Assembly: GCA_948144175.1 (NCBI GenBank)
Contig: CANXME010002463.1
Coordinates: 1,573,001 to 1,637,000 of the forward strand
DNA length: 64,000 bases
Origin: Closterium sp. NIES-65
Taxonomy: Eukaryota; Streptophyta; Zygnematophyceae; Desmidiales; Closteriaceae
Direction: 5' to 3'
In this document: piece after piece, positions 20,961 through 31,686 of the stretch
Layout of the letters: each line of letters opens with the position of its first letter
Position numbering within the stretch: position 1 is the first letter of the stretch
The notes under the pieces: model-generated
The model's input: the letters and a program-made list of their open reading frames with translations, nothing else
Told to the model about the DNA's origin: nothing
The model's database searches: none
Program-made: the position numbers and the translations under genes

Positions 20961-22003
20961 TGCTGCTGCTCGCGCTGACCACCACCAAAGCCAACCCTCT
21001 GTGTAGAGCCGCCCCGACCAGCTCCACCTTCGCCGCCGCTACCTCCACCACCGCCTCCACCTCCGCCACGTCCACCCGCACCGCCACCACCGCCTCCTCC
21101 TCCGCCTCCACTGCCGCTAATAGCGCCCCCACCCCCGCCACCACTCCCACCACGACCGCCACCCCCTCCGCCGCCTCCACCGCCGCCTCCACCGCCCCCA
21201 TCAGCTCCTCCAGCGCCCTTGCCCCCGTTGCCCTTGCCTGAGCGGCGTCTCCCGCAGGGGTAGACGCCGCGCCGACCGACTCAAGACCAACGAGGTCGGC
21301 CGCAGCAGCAGAGGCAACAGAGGGCAAGAGGGGGGAGGGGGAGCACCCCTCAAAGACAGGGGTACGAGGGTCACCACGAGAGGCTCCTACAGCGACTATG
21401 CCCTTCTCTTCTGCTAGGTGGCGCTCCTCGAGAAGGTCAACGGTGAAAGTGGTGGGGCAAACAGAGAGAAAGTGGTCCCTGACCAAGCGAAGGGTGTCAG
21501 GGAGCCGGGTGACTAAGTAGTAGAGGGTGATGTACATAGGGGGGGGTTCTTGGCGCAGAACTCAGCAGGAAGCACAGCGCGGTAGCGAATGTCACTAGTG
21601 CGAAGGTGTGTAATGAGATCAGCGGCTGTGGGAAAAGCGGCGAGGTCAGGGAAGAGGTATGGTAGTATGAGGCGGCTAAGAGCAACAGTGGCAGGGGAAG
21701 AGTAGCGTGCAACTACAGCGTCGTACAAGGTCTTAGCACTCTTATACTGACTAAAATGCGCGCGCTCAGCGGTCGGTAAGTGGCGGCGCACAGCAAGGCA
21801 GGTAGCAGCATCGCGCGTGGCCCACTGTGAGCGAACAGTGGCGTCAGCATCAGCAGGAGGGGCAGGAGAGGCACCAGAAGTGAGGTCTAAGAGGGAGCGA
21901 CCGTCTGCCCTATCGCACTATAGGAAAAGTTGCAGATCATCTACCCAGACCTCAAAGTCAACAGCCCGACCTCAGCGTCAAAGGTGAGATCACTGGGGGT
22001 GGC
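20960..22003 (-). pseudogene. gag: Copia B Gag, several frameshifts
   Basis: The Gag core is recognisable from ATG at 22003 but is broken. One base is missing near 21966 (after the DAE of FDAEG), TAG at 21918-21920 replaces the Gln of LFLQCDRADG, and one base is missing near 21258 before the RRRSGKG stretch. The Gly-rich tail can be followed at about 21230-21010 in the shifted frame. CAG repeats follow at about 20950-20970. Confidence 0.75.
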
Positions 22004-22129
22004 CATGACAGCAGTAGACTAGCAGAGAGAGCAGCGGGGTAGGGCAGTGCAGTGGCAGAGGCGCTGCTCTTGCCGGGCAGGTGAGGCGGGTTGAGGCAGG
22101 CCGGCAGGGACAGGGCCACGACTACAGTG

Positions 22130-22990
22130 ACTGCGGCGTCTCGGCTGCGGGGCGGCTCGGCGGCTCGGCGGCTCGGCAGCTCTGCAACTGGGCGGCTCAG
22201 CGGCTTGACGGCTGGGTGGCTCGGCGGCTCGGCGGCTCGGCGGCACAGGCGGCTCGGTAGCAGGGCGGCTCGGCGACTCAGCGGCTCGGCGGCTCGGCGG
22301 CTCGGGCGGCTCCGCAGCTCGGCGGTGACGGCGGTTGGGCTGCTCGACGGGGCCGGGAAGGGCGGCGGAGGGGCCGACGATGGCGGCAACGGGGCCGCAA
22401 GGGGCGGCAATGGGGCCGCTGAAAGGGCGGCGACGAGGCCGCTGAGAGGCGGCGGTGGGGCCGCTGAAGGGCGGCTACGAGGCCGCGTAAGGGCGGCAAT
22501 GGGGCCGCGGAAGGGCGGCAGTGGGGCCGCGAAAGAGCGGCAACAGGGCCGCGGAGGGGTGGCAACGTGGCCGTTGAAGGGCGGCAACGAGGCCGAGGGG
22601 AGGAGGGGCCGGCGACGGGGTCGCAAGGGCGGCGTGACAGGGCCCCGAAGGGGCCGCGAGCGGCCGTGAGAGGGACCGCACGGGGCCGAAAGGGGCCTCG
22701 ACGGGCCGCGAAAGGGGCCGCAAGGGGCCGTGGTGGCGGCGCAACGGAGCTGCGAGGGCGGCGCGACGGGGCCACGAGGGGCCGCTAAGGGGCCGCGAGG
22801 GGCCGCGAGGGCGGCGCGATGGGGCCGCGAGGGCGGTGCGACGGGGCCGCGAGGGTGGCGCGATGGGGCCGTGAGGGTGGCGCAACGGGGCCGCGAGGGC
22901 GGCGCGACGGGGCCGTGAGGGCGGCGCGACGGGGCCGCTAGGGCGACGCGACAGGGCCGCTAGGGACCGTGAGAGGGGGCGCTATAGGGC
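22130..22990 (-). repeat. GC-rich tandem repeats in the copia B leader
   Basis: Two blocks are seen: GCGGCTCG-type 8-bp repeats on the left and a 22-bp unit (GGCGCGACGGGGCCGCGAGG core) on the right, between gag and the PBS. Confidence 0.85.
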
Positions 22991-23079
22991 GCGACTCGGG
23001 CAGGGGCTTAGCGCGCTCCGTGCAAGAAAAAAAAATCGCTATTCGGTGGGCCCTAGGAACAGTTCCCACGAGGGAACCT

Positions 23080-23218
23080 GCTCTGATACCATGTGGAAAT
23101 TAGAACGAGAATGATGACTAAGGAATGAAAGTGATACAAATATGAGACCCTAGAATTGTGTACCCCTTAGTGTCTAACCCGCTACAGCCTACACAGGCTA
23201 GATCATATAAGTTTTACA
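23080..23218 (-). repeat. Perfect tRNA-iMet primer-binding site and 5' LTR of copia B
   Basis: LTR 23092-23218. The adjoining 12 bases (23080-23091) in minus sense are TGGTATCAGAGC, the classical plant copia primer site. Confidence 0.93.
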
Positions 23219-23803
23219 CGCGAAACCTGTCAGGACCTCGAAAGTCAAACAAAGTGAAAATGGGTGCTGACTCGCTTGAATTTCGAAATTCGTTACTGTT
23301 TTAATCAGGATTGAAAGAATAAAATTATACATGCGCTTATAATAAATCAGGGTTTTACACGGGGGGCGCTTATAATCGAGGAACGGCCATAAGTGCCATG
23401 CTCCATATATAGGCGCCGGCGCCTTTAGTCGGACGGCGCCTATATCCGGGGCCATACGGTATCACACCGTGCGATGATATTACGTCCTTACCTGGCATTG
23501 CTTCGTTGTACAGAGTTTACCCAGCCACATACTTCGGGGACAGCCAAGCATCCATACTAGCATTACAACTTCCAAAACATTTTGCGTTTTACCATTAGCG
23601 CATCCATTACGCTTTCTCATACCTCTGCTTCGAGTGTAACTTTTCTTTGCCTTGTCTGATCAACGTTGGCCCGTTTGATTGCACACGTACGGTAACAACA
23701 ACTTCCAACACCCAGTTGATGCTTCAAATGTTTTGGCCACAAACTAGCGAAATTCGTGGCAAGTAACAGAACAATAGCTATGTATATGGTAGAACAGGGC
23801 GCT

Positions 23804-24173
23804 CTAGAATCTCAATTTCTCGAGTGGTAACACTTCGCACGCCAGCTTTACCACTGCACTGCCCCTGTGTGACATTCAGGCAACAGGCGCACATGGCATG
23901 CAAATTCTGACATAAGACAAGCCTGAACAATGGCAGTGAAAAAATAGATCCAAAGTTCCTCCAGCCCCCACACATAGGCACAACAGGATGTCTAGTGCAT
24001 ACCGTATCACAAACTTGGTCTACACAATAGATTGAATTGTTTGTGGCACGTACCTGTGTCTCGTATGTCCTCCAAACACCCTGGTAGCGCCAGTTGAAGA
24101 GTAAGCCCAGATGAGCGTGTTGAGCCCACCATACTTTACTAGCACCGAATTGCCAGGTCCGCTCTTCGTAAAC
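23804..24173 (-). pseudogene. DOMON-2/3 fragment: last two exons of a DOMON gene
   Basis: Exon 3 (24173-24054, 120 nt, same length as in DOMON-4) encodes FTKSGPGNSVLVKYGGLNTL and IWAYSSTGATRVFGGH, with a CAG acceptor and a GTACGT donor. Exon 4 (from 23864) encodes GSAVVKLACEV, but the stop codon found in DOMON-4 is lost and the frame runs on to TAG at 23804-23806. Exons 1 and 2 are not next to it. About 40 bp of the preceding intron still resembles intron 2 of DOMON-4, and the downstream flank also matches that of DOMON-4. It is probably the missing 3' end of DOMON-3, which stops at 51160 on the same strand. Confidence 0.8.
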
Positions 24174-24688
24174 CTGTTAAAGGAGGGCAAGTGAGAATTT
24201 AGACCAAGAATTGTTCAAAACGTGAGGGCGTCGTCATACAGCCATCGTACATGTGCGCACCAGCGTGTGCATTGAACTACAGGGTGTGCGAGCTTCGTTT
24301 GGCCCACCTTTTGTGAACCTAATACGTAAGGGTGGATGGCGTGAGAAGCTGATGAGGAGGCATGATATGATAAGGTAACAAAGGGCAGGCTTAGTTCGAA
24401 GCAAACAAGCTAAAAAATCCACCAAAAGCAAGCACAGGAGTTCACATTAAACAAGCGCAGAAACACACATCATAAGCACAGGAGCGCATAACACAAATAG
24501 GCCACGTACGACCTGTTTAGGCCCTGCGCGTCGCGTTCGCTGCCCGCGTAGCCCACTTTCGGCCCCGCGCGCTGTGTCAGCCGCCCGAGCAGCCTGCCGC
24601 CGGCCCGCGCGCCGCGTTACCCGCCTGTGCAGCCTGCTGCTGCCCGGCCCGTTGCCTCCTCCGGTCGCGCAGCCCGCGCCTACTCTGC

Positions 24689-25020
24689 ACGCTGCCTTTA
24701 GGAGCCTAGCGCGACCTCCTGCTGCACCGTGAGCCGCCTTAGGAGCCTACGTGTGGCCTCCTGCTGCACCGTGCGCCGCTTTAGAGGCCCGAGGGACGGC
24801 CCCCTGCTGCACCGTGCGCCGCTTTAGAGGCCCGAGAGACGGCCCCTTGCTGCACCGTGCGCCGCTTTAGAGGCCCAAGGGACGGCCCCCTGCTGCACTG
24901 TGCGCCGCTTTAAAGGCCCAAGGATCGGCCCCCTGCTGCACCGTGCGCCGCTTTAGAGGCCCGAGGGACGGCCCCCTGCTGCACCGCGCACCACTTTAGA
25001 GGCCCACGAGCGGCCCGTTT
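24689..25020 (+). repeat. 43-bp tandem repeat in the copia C leader
   Basis: About seven copies of a 43-bp unit containing GCTGCACCGTGCGCCGCTTT, the last copies diverged. The sequence differs from the leader repeats of copies A, B, D and E. Confidence 0.88.
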
Positions 25021-25137
25021 CTGCCTTCCGTGCTGCCTTAGGAGTCCATGCACCATCACTGCAGCCTTGCACACAGTTCCTCCTTACTTGCCTTTTGCCT
25101 TGCCGCTTGCGCACTAGACTTGCCTACATTGCACGCA

Positions 25138-26270
25138 TGGCGACTCTCAACGAGCTTGCGTTCGATCCAGACGATCGCCCAGTAGAGTTCCTCACCTGGC
25201 TTGACGACCTGCAACTGTTCCTCATGACTGATGCCAAAGACGGTGTTTCCCTGTTCGATTACGTGTCTGGCAATGCCGTTGCTCCTGCTGACACTGCGCC
25301 TGCTCTAGACCGCTCCTAGTGGCAGACCCGCGATGCTGCTGCGCACCTCGCTATTCGCAACCACCTTCCGATCACATAGCGTGCGCATTTTAGCCAGCAC
25401 AAGACTGCCAAGGCGATGTATGACGCTGTAGTTGCCCACTACTCTTCTCCGGCCACTGCAGCCCTAGGTCGACTTCTGCTACCCTACCGGTTCCCCGACC
25501 TGTCCTCGTTTACCACCACTGAGGACCTCATCTCTCACCTACGCGCTAGTGACACTCGTCTTTGTGCCGCCCTTCCAGCCGAGTTCCTCGCAGAGAACCA
25601 CCCCCCGATGTACTTTACCCTCTACTTCCTCATCACCCGCCTCCCTGAGACTCTTTGCTCAGTCAAGGACCACTTCCTCGCCCTTGAACCCCATTCTCTC
25701 ACTGTCAACGACCTCGAGACGCACCTCCTAGCAGCCGAGAAGAACATTCTAGTTGTAGGTGCTGCTCGTGGTACTCCCCGCACTCCCCTCTTTGAGGGGT
25801 GCCCCCCCTCCCCTCTCACCCCCTCCTACGCCTCCGCAGCTGCTGCTGTCGACCTCCTTGGTGCTGAGAAGGTCGCAACTGCTTCCGCTCCTAGTGGGAA
25901 GCGCAGCGCCTCCAGGGGAGGCAGGGGTGGCAGGGGTGGCGGACGTGGTGCTGGAGGGGGCGGTAGTGGAGGCGGGGGGGGCGGTGGGGGTGGTGGGGGT
26001 GGTCGTGGGGGTGGAGGTAGTGGTGGGGGCGGTGGTGGTGCAGGGAGCAGTGGCGGTGGTGGTGGAGGGGGGAGTGGTGGTGGCGGCGGTGGTGGGGGCT
26101 TGGGTGAGCCCGGTAGCAGCAGCGTCAGCGCCAGACCCTCACTTTCCAGCAGCTTCTTGACTGGTATGCCGGACGTGGGGCGTCTGGGGGTCCTGGTCGC
26201 TACACCTATATCATTTGCACAGGTCCCCGCCAGTGAACAGGCTTTCACACTGAGTACCGCTGTTTAGTTT
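25138..26270 (+). pseudogene. gag: Copia C Gag with polyglycine tail
   Basis: Starts MATLNELAFDPDDRPVEF and follows the Gag core (WLDDLQLFLMTDAKDG). TAG at 25317-25319 stands where the other copies have SQWATRD, and TAG at 25377-25379 stands before RAHFSQH. After that the frame is open: MYDAVVAHYSS, LLLPYRFPDLSSF, PPMYFTLYFLITRLP, then RGGRGGGRGAGG and a long glycine tract at about 25920-26100. It is more divergent from copies A, B and E than these are from each other. Confidence 0.78.
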
Positions 26271-27900
26271 GGCTTAGCGACGCCTGGCGCGTCAAGTTTC
26301 CTGATGCTACTAAGTTCCCCAACTGGGCAGACCTGCTTAGGCGTGATGTACCTATCTATGATCTTGACTATGATGCTATTCTTGCTGCCATGTTTGCATT
26401 GACTGTTAGTGCTGAGGGTGACTGCTACTTGTGTGTGCCGCCTGACCTCGGTATATCCCCAGGTATAGCGCCTGCAGCCCTAGGTGCTTGTGAGTCTACT
26501 CTTCCTGGTACTGAGTCCGCACAGGCCTTGCACACCTTCACACTTGACTCTGGTGCTTCCCGCTGTTTCTTTCGTGGCAGCACCACGGTCACTCCCCTCC
26601 CTGCACCTGTCCCTGTCTCACTGGCTGGCCCCTCTGGGGGCCTAGTGCTTGCACGGTCTTCCACTGTGCTTCCGTGTCCGGCGGTCTCGTCTGGTGAGCT
26701 GTCTGGTCCCCACCTCCCCTCGTTCTCTATGAACTTGGTGAGCAACGCCGTCCTTCACGATCATTGGGTTGACACCTTTACTCCTGGAGGATAGCGTGTG
26801 GCAATCTGCACGTGCTCCCGGACCGGCCGTCATCTGGCCACGTTCACACGTGCGCCTGGGTCCAGTCTGTACACCCTCACCACTACGTCGCGCTACCTCC
26901 ATTTGTCTCCCCAGCTGTACGCGTCTGCTCAGGTAGCTACCCAGTGTGAGTGTCACTGCTTGTCGCACGCCACCCTCCTGTGGCACCACCGCCTTAGTCA
27001 TCCCTCCCTGCCTCGCCTTTGTAGCATGCACTCTCGTTTCCTGGTCTCTGGCCTTCCCAGGTCTCTGCCCGCCCTCCCTCCCTCGCCTGCGCCGCCCTGC
27101 ATTCCCTTCGTCGAGGGGCGGCAGCGCGCCGCCCCTCACTCCTCCTCGTTCCCTCCCACAGAGGCTCCACTGCAGACTCTCCACCTGGACGTGTGGGGCC
27201 CAACCCGCGTCCGTGGACAGGGCCATGAGCGGTACTTCCTGCTGGTCGTCGACGACTATACGTGTTACACCACGGTCTTCCCCTTGCAGACCAAGGGGGA
27301 GGTCCCTGATGTTTTGATCCCCTAGATCCGCGCTATTCGTCTCCAGCTCCGCGAGCGGTTCCACTCGGACTTTCCTGTCTTGCGTCTGCACTCTGATAGA
27401 GGTGGTGAGTTCTCCTCAGACCTCTTGGCAGCCTTCTGTGCGGAGCACGGCATCCGCTAGACGTTCACGCTTCCAACCTCTCCGCAGTAGAATGGGGTTG
27501 CTGAGCGCCGCATTGGCTTAGTCATGGAGGTCGCTCGTACCTCCATGATCCATGCGGCTGCCCCCCATTTTCTTTGGCCGTTTGCGGTCCGCTACGCTGC
27601 GCATCAGCTCAACCTCTGGCCTCGTGTCTCCTTGCCGGAGACCTCGCCCACACTGCTGTGGACGGGTAAGGTTGGCGATGCGTTGGTGTTCCGGGTCTGG
27701 GGTGATCGTGCCTTTGTCTGCGATACCACCGTGGAGAAGCTCTCCGCTCGCGCCATTCCATGCGTCTTCCTTGGCTTTGTCCCTGACGTGCCTGGCTGGC
27801 AGTTTTACGACCCCGCCTCGCGCCGTATCTTTGCGTCTCAGGACGTCACCTTTGACGAGTCCGTCCCCTTTTACCGTCTCTTTCCCTACCGCACTGACCC
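26270..27900 (+). pseudogene. pol: Copia C protease and integrase with TAG stops
   Basis: The protease keeps its catalytic DSG (HTFTLDSGASRCFF, about 26530-26570). TAG at 26792-26794 replaces the Gln of SQRVT in copia B. The integrase shows LLWHHRLSHPSLPRL, DVWGPTRVRGQGHERYFL, a stop at 27323-27325 in place of Trp (LIDWIRA in copia B), HSDRGGEFSSDLL, TAG at 27458-27460 (GIRQTF) and at 27488-27490 (SPQQNG). It then continues GVAERRIGLVMEVARTSM to FYRLFPYRT. Confidence 0.8.
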
Positions 27901-28960
27901 TCGCCCCCACCCCCTTGCCGCTCTTTCTCGCACCAGGTCCTCCCCAGGTAGACCCCCTCCCCGCACCAGGTCTTGCTCCTTCTGGTGTTTCTCAGGTAGA
28001 CCCTCCCGTGCCTGCGCCTGTTGAGGTCACTGGTGACTCAGGTCCTGCTGGGGGTGGTCCTGCTTGGGGTACTGTCTCTGGGGGTGCGGAGCTAGGGGGT
28101 GCGAAGCCTGAGCATGAGGAGCCTGGGGGTGCTGAGCCTGGGGGTGCGGCGCCTTAGCGTGAGGAGCCTAGGGGTGCTGAGCCTGAGCGTGAGGAGCTTG
28201 GAGGTGCTGAGCCTGAGGGTGAGGAGGCTCGAGGTACTACGCCTAGGGGTGTTGCATCTGGGGGTGCTGAGCCTGAGCGTTAGGAGCCTAGGGGTACGAA
28301 GTCTGGGCGTGCTGTGTCTGGGGGTGAGTCGCCTACGGTTCCTGAGTTTGCTGCTGTGCGGTCTCCTTGGAGTAGCCGCCTTCGTCCGCGTGTGCCTCTC
28401 ACCTCACAGCAGCTGCACGGCTGGTACGGTCGCCGTCAGGGTCGCGCTTCTGAAGCTCGGGGCTCTACTGCTGGAGGTACTTTTGCTGACGTCACTGGAG
28501 CCGGGAGTGGTGCTGGTCCTTCGTCTACTGGTGCTGGAGCTGTTGGAGGTGCTGCGGGCATTACAGGTGGTGCTACAGGAGTTGGAGCTGCAGGTGGTGC
28601 TGGAGGTGCTGGAGGTGCAGGTGGAGCTGGTGGAGCTACTGGTGGTGCTGCTGGAGTTGGTGCTGGCGCTGGGGGTACTGGTGATGTTCCTGCTGGTTCT
28701 GGGGGTGCTGAGCGGCCGTGGCCGTACTTCATTCCGCTCCTTGAGCAGGTTCTTGGTCTCCCGTCTTCTCCTGGTCCTGCCCCCTCCCTAGAGTGTCCGT
28801 CGCCTGTCCTGTCGCACCCACAGCTACAGCTCGCCTCCCCTCTGCTTGCTCTGTCTCCTTACACTGGTCTGACTGGAGGTCTTGCTGAGCGTCGTGAGCC
28901 TGCGTCTCGTCCTGCGTCACGTGTTCGTGCCGCTCGCACTAGTGGTCGTGGTTCGCGTCC
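27900..28960 (+). pseudogene. pol: Copia C linker between integrase and RT
   Basis: Low-complexity region with repeated GGAEPG, EPRGAEPE and later GGAGGAGGA-type stretches. It is interrupted by TAG at 28155-28157 and 28281-28283, both where GAG is expected from neighbouring repeat units. The same kind of linker exists in copies A, B and D. Confidence 0.65.
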
Positions 28961-30290
28961 TCCCTCGTTACGTGGCTCGTGGCTTCAGTCAGCGACAGGG
29001 AGTTGACTACTTTCAGACCTTCTCTCCCACCCCGAAGATGACTACTCTTCGGGTACTACTGCTACACGTCACTGCTCAGCGTGACTACGAGCTCCACTCT
29101 CTTTACTTCAGCACAGCCTTCCTTCAGGGCAGCCTACACGACGAGATCTGGCTGCGCCGCCCACCTGACTTCACTGGGTGGTTTCCTCCTGGTACCCAGT
29201 GGAGTCTCTGGCGACCAGTCTACGGTCTCCGCCAGGCACCCCGTGATTGGCACGACACACTGAGGACTACACTGGCGGCACTTGGGTTTTCTCCTTCTAC
29301 TACTGACCCGTCGCTGTTTCTACGCACCGACACCTCGCTGCCGCCGTTCTACATCCTCGTGTACATTGACGACTTGGTTTTTGCCACTACTGACACTAGG
29401 GCACTGACTCTAGTGAAGTCGGAGCTACAGAAGAGACACACGTGCACAGACCTGGGTGAGCTACGCAACTATCTTGGCTTGCAGATCACTCGGGACAGAG
29501 CACGCCGCACCATCACCCTGACTCAGTCACACATGGTGCAGCAGGTCCTTCAGCGCTTCGACTTCCAGTTTTCCTTGCCACGGTCCACTCCTCTGCCTAC
29601 CGGTCACTCGCTCTCAGCTCTGCCTTCGGATGAGTCCGTAGAGCCGAGTGGCCGTATCCAGAGCTTGTAGGCTGCCTCATGTACCTGATGACCTGCACTC
29701 GTCCTGACCTTGCTTACCCTCTTAGCATCCTGGCACACTACGTTGCGCCCGGGAGACACCGTCCAGAGCACTGGAAGGCAGCTAAGAGGGTGATGCGCTA
29801 CTTGTGCAATACGTCGGGCATGGGGCTTGTGCTTGGGGGACGGGGTCTAGTTGTTCTCTCTGGTCACGCAGACGCCTCTTGGGTTGACGACTTGGCTACA
29901 AAGCGGTCGTCACAGCCTTGGCTCCGGTTCAGTCTCTTGGCGGTCTACTCGCTCGTCTTCCGTTCTCAGCTCCAGTTGTGAGGCTGAGATCCACGCCACA
30001 GCCATGGCTGCACAGGAGCTGCGTTGGCTCACCTACTTGTTGACCGACCTGGGCAAGGCACCTCGTTCTCCTCCAGTTCTGTACATCGACAACAAGGCAG
30101 CCACTACCTTTTGTGAGGAGCACAGAATGAAGCACATCGCTCTGTGTTACTTCCTGGCTTGAGATTTGCAGTAGCGGGGTCAAATTTGTCTTGCTCACGT
30201 GGCCACTCGGACCAACACTGCTGATATATTCACCAAGGCTCTTCCGTCTGGTATCATCAGCGCTTTTGTGCTTTGTTGGGCCTTGTGCCT
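28960..30290 (+). pseudogene. pol: Copia C reverse transcriptase and RNase H, 5' part of RT deleted
   Basis: RT begins abruptly at RYVARGFSQRQGVDY, so the GPYSSQW to VFKA segment present in other copies is deleted. The rest is readable: YFSTAFLQGSLHDEIW, YGLRQAPRDWH, YIDDLVFATTD, LGELRNYLGLQITRD. A frame change near 29660 separates it from RNase H (MYLMTCTRPDLAYPLS), and another lies near 29910. RNase H continues CEAEIHATAMAAQELRW and YIDNKAATTFC, then TGA at 30160-30162 and TAG at 30172-30174 in the LARDLQQRG block. Confidence 0.8.
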
Positions 30291-30560
30291 ACGTTTCCTC
30301 ACTTGCTGTAGGCTCTGCGTGTACTGTGATCTATACATATATGTATATAAATGTATATATATACCTGTTTGTTTGTACCTGGTAGGTACAGATCACTGTG
30401 CTGTTGTTGTTGCATATATATCTCTGCATATGAACTGACCTTGTGGCCCTTTGTTTGTGCTCAGTGTGTGTGGTGACGTTGTGATCCACCCTGAGCCTGC
30501 TTTGCTTTTCTTGACTGGTCTTGTGACCTCTTGCTCTCCCCCACTTTGCCTATGGGGGTG

Positions 30561-30664
30561 TGTCTAAGATATGCATATATATTATATTTGTTGGTAGGCT
30601 GTAGTGGGGTAGACTTTGAGGGGTATATCACCTTGTACCTTTCACTCGATAGTCAACTCTTTCA
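30561..30664 (+). repeat. 3' LTR of copia C
   Basis: Begins TGTCTAAG next to the polypurine tract and shares GTAGGCTGTAGTGGGGTA with the other LTRs. The right end is estimated from the pattern ...TCTTTCA, so the boundary may be off by a few bases. Confidence 0.7.
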
Positions 30665-31686
30665 TGCCTAAGTTCCTAAGACAAAGTTGCTTTCACGAAA
30701 CTTTTGTTTTGCAAGAAAAAAGTCTAGGTCAAACGCTTCTTTGTTGGGGTTACAGGGAAAGTGGCTTTCCCACAACTTTCCCGCAGCTTTCTAGCAACGG
30801 GTCCCGCAACACTGCCGCAACACGCTCAGCGTCATGGGGGCCGCTTTTACGTCATGTGTTCGTCGGTGACATTTGCGTCACCGTGATGACACTCCACGGT
30901 TACACATGTGTGTTGCCACATAGCTGCATTGAAGCATACATGAAGTCACTATTCTACGTCAGCAAAATATCTCCACGTGTAATGACGCTTTATGCCAGGT
31001 GGATGCCCTTCCCTAACGAATCGTGTCGTGCCGCATGTAGGGTCTAGATGGCCACACTTGTACGATGGCGATTGTCTCATGGCAATCAGGGTTTGCCAAA
31101 CAGGAGCCGGCACATGGCTGCTCCGGATACGCCGCCAACCTACAAAACTCAAACGGATACGCCACATCGCGACCTTCCGTACGTTACAAATGTTCTCCCA
31201 AGATTTGTAGTGCAATCCACCTGTACCTACACATGCAGCCCGATCGGAGATACTCCAAGTCCAACTAGGACTACATCTGCCAATCTCACATACACGTGAG
31301 ATCGTCGCGGACCTCACGATAACACACATGTGACCATCTGCATCACCCATGTGGCAAACATAAAATTGGACACTGATGCCGGCACCCTATAAGTAACGTA
31401 TCGTTGACGAGTGGCTGGGAGGGATGTACGGTTGCTCTTTCTCCACGTCTTTAGACTAGCATGGCATTTGACGGCCCCTATTAACCCCGCCGTATTTCTC
31501 GCCGCACATTGCGCCATAATTCTCGCCGTGATGCGCGGAACTGTAGTAACACCATTCTCGTGTCTAGGTTGACCACGGTCTCCTCCATGTGTTAAAAGAA
31601 TCCAACATATATGTCCTCGATTTATTGCACATATGCACCGAACGAACAACAAATACCGCCTCCTCCCACTAAGGCACTACACCAAT
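30665..31686. other. Gene-free edge of the DNA-transposon block
   Basis: No gene is seen. Several short inverted motifs occur (for example GGTGACATTTGCGTCACC near 30870 and TCACGATAACACACATGTGA near 31310), and AAAGTGGCTTTCCC-type purine/pyrimidine blocks. If the Plavaka-like element has a left terminal repeat it should be here, but I could not pair any sequence with 50821-51159. Confidence 0.4.

Larger units (their letters stand above)
15789..23218 (-). mobile_element. Copia element B, complete, TSD CGCGA
   Basis: Ty1/copia element of 7.4 kb in minus orientation. The two 127-bp LTRs (15789-15915 and 23092-23218) differ at three sites. The 5-bp duplication CGCGA is exact at 15784-15788 and 23219-23223. 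The PBS is the perfect TGGTATCAGAGC. The RT and RNase H frame is the best preserved of all copies, but gag has frameshifts, the protease aspartate is changed and several TAG stops are present. Confidence 0.94.
15501..23461. mobile_element. Small TIR DNA element (about 0.5 kb) split by copia B
   Basis: The left end 15501-15527 (TACCGTATTACCCCGGATAG...) and the reverse complement of the right end 23435-23461 (TACCGTATGGCCCCGGATAT...) match at 21 of 27 positions, with the first eight bases identical. Removing copia B and one TSD leaves about 525 bp without coding capacity. Both halves also contain the phrase ATGCGCTTAyAATAAA in direct orientation, so the interior has its own duplication. A TA dinucleotide at each edge could be a target duplication. 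It is a MITE-like element; the superfamily is not assigned. Confidence 0.65.
24480..30664 (+). mobile_element. Copia element C, old, 5' LTR missing
   Basis: A plus-strand copia with leader, Gag, protease, integrase, RT and RNase H in order, and a 3' LTR at about 30561-30664 preceded by the polypurine tract CTATGGGGGTG. No matching 5' LTR or primer site is found before 25138, so the left end is truncated. At least ten in-frame stops are present, most of them TAG in place of Gln, plus a deletion that removes the start of the RT. It is the most decayed copy in the window. Confidence 0.85.

Noticed and set aside
24689-25020. CRISPR-like look of the regular 43-bp repeats
   Set aside because: Direct tandem repeats without spacers in a retrotransposon leader of a eukaryote; not a CRISPR array.
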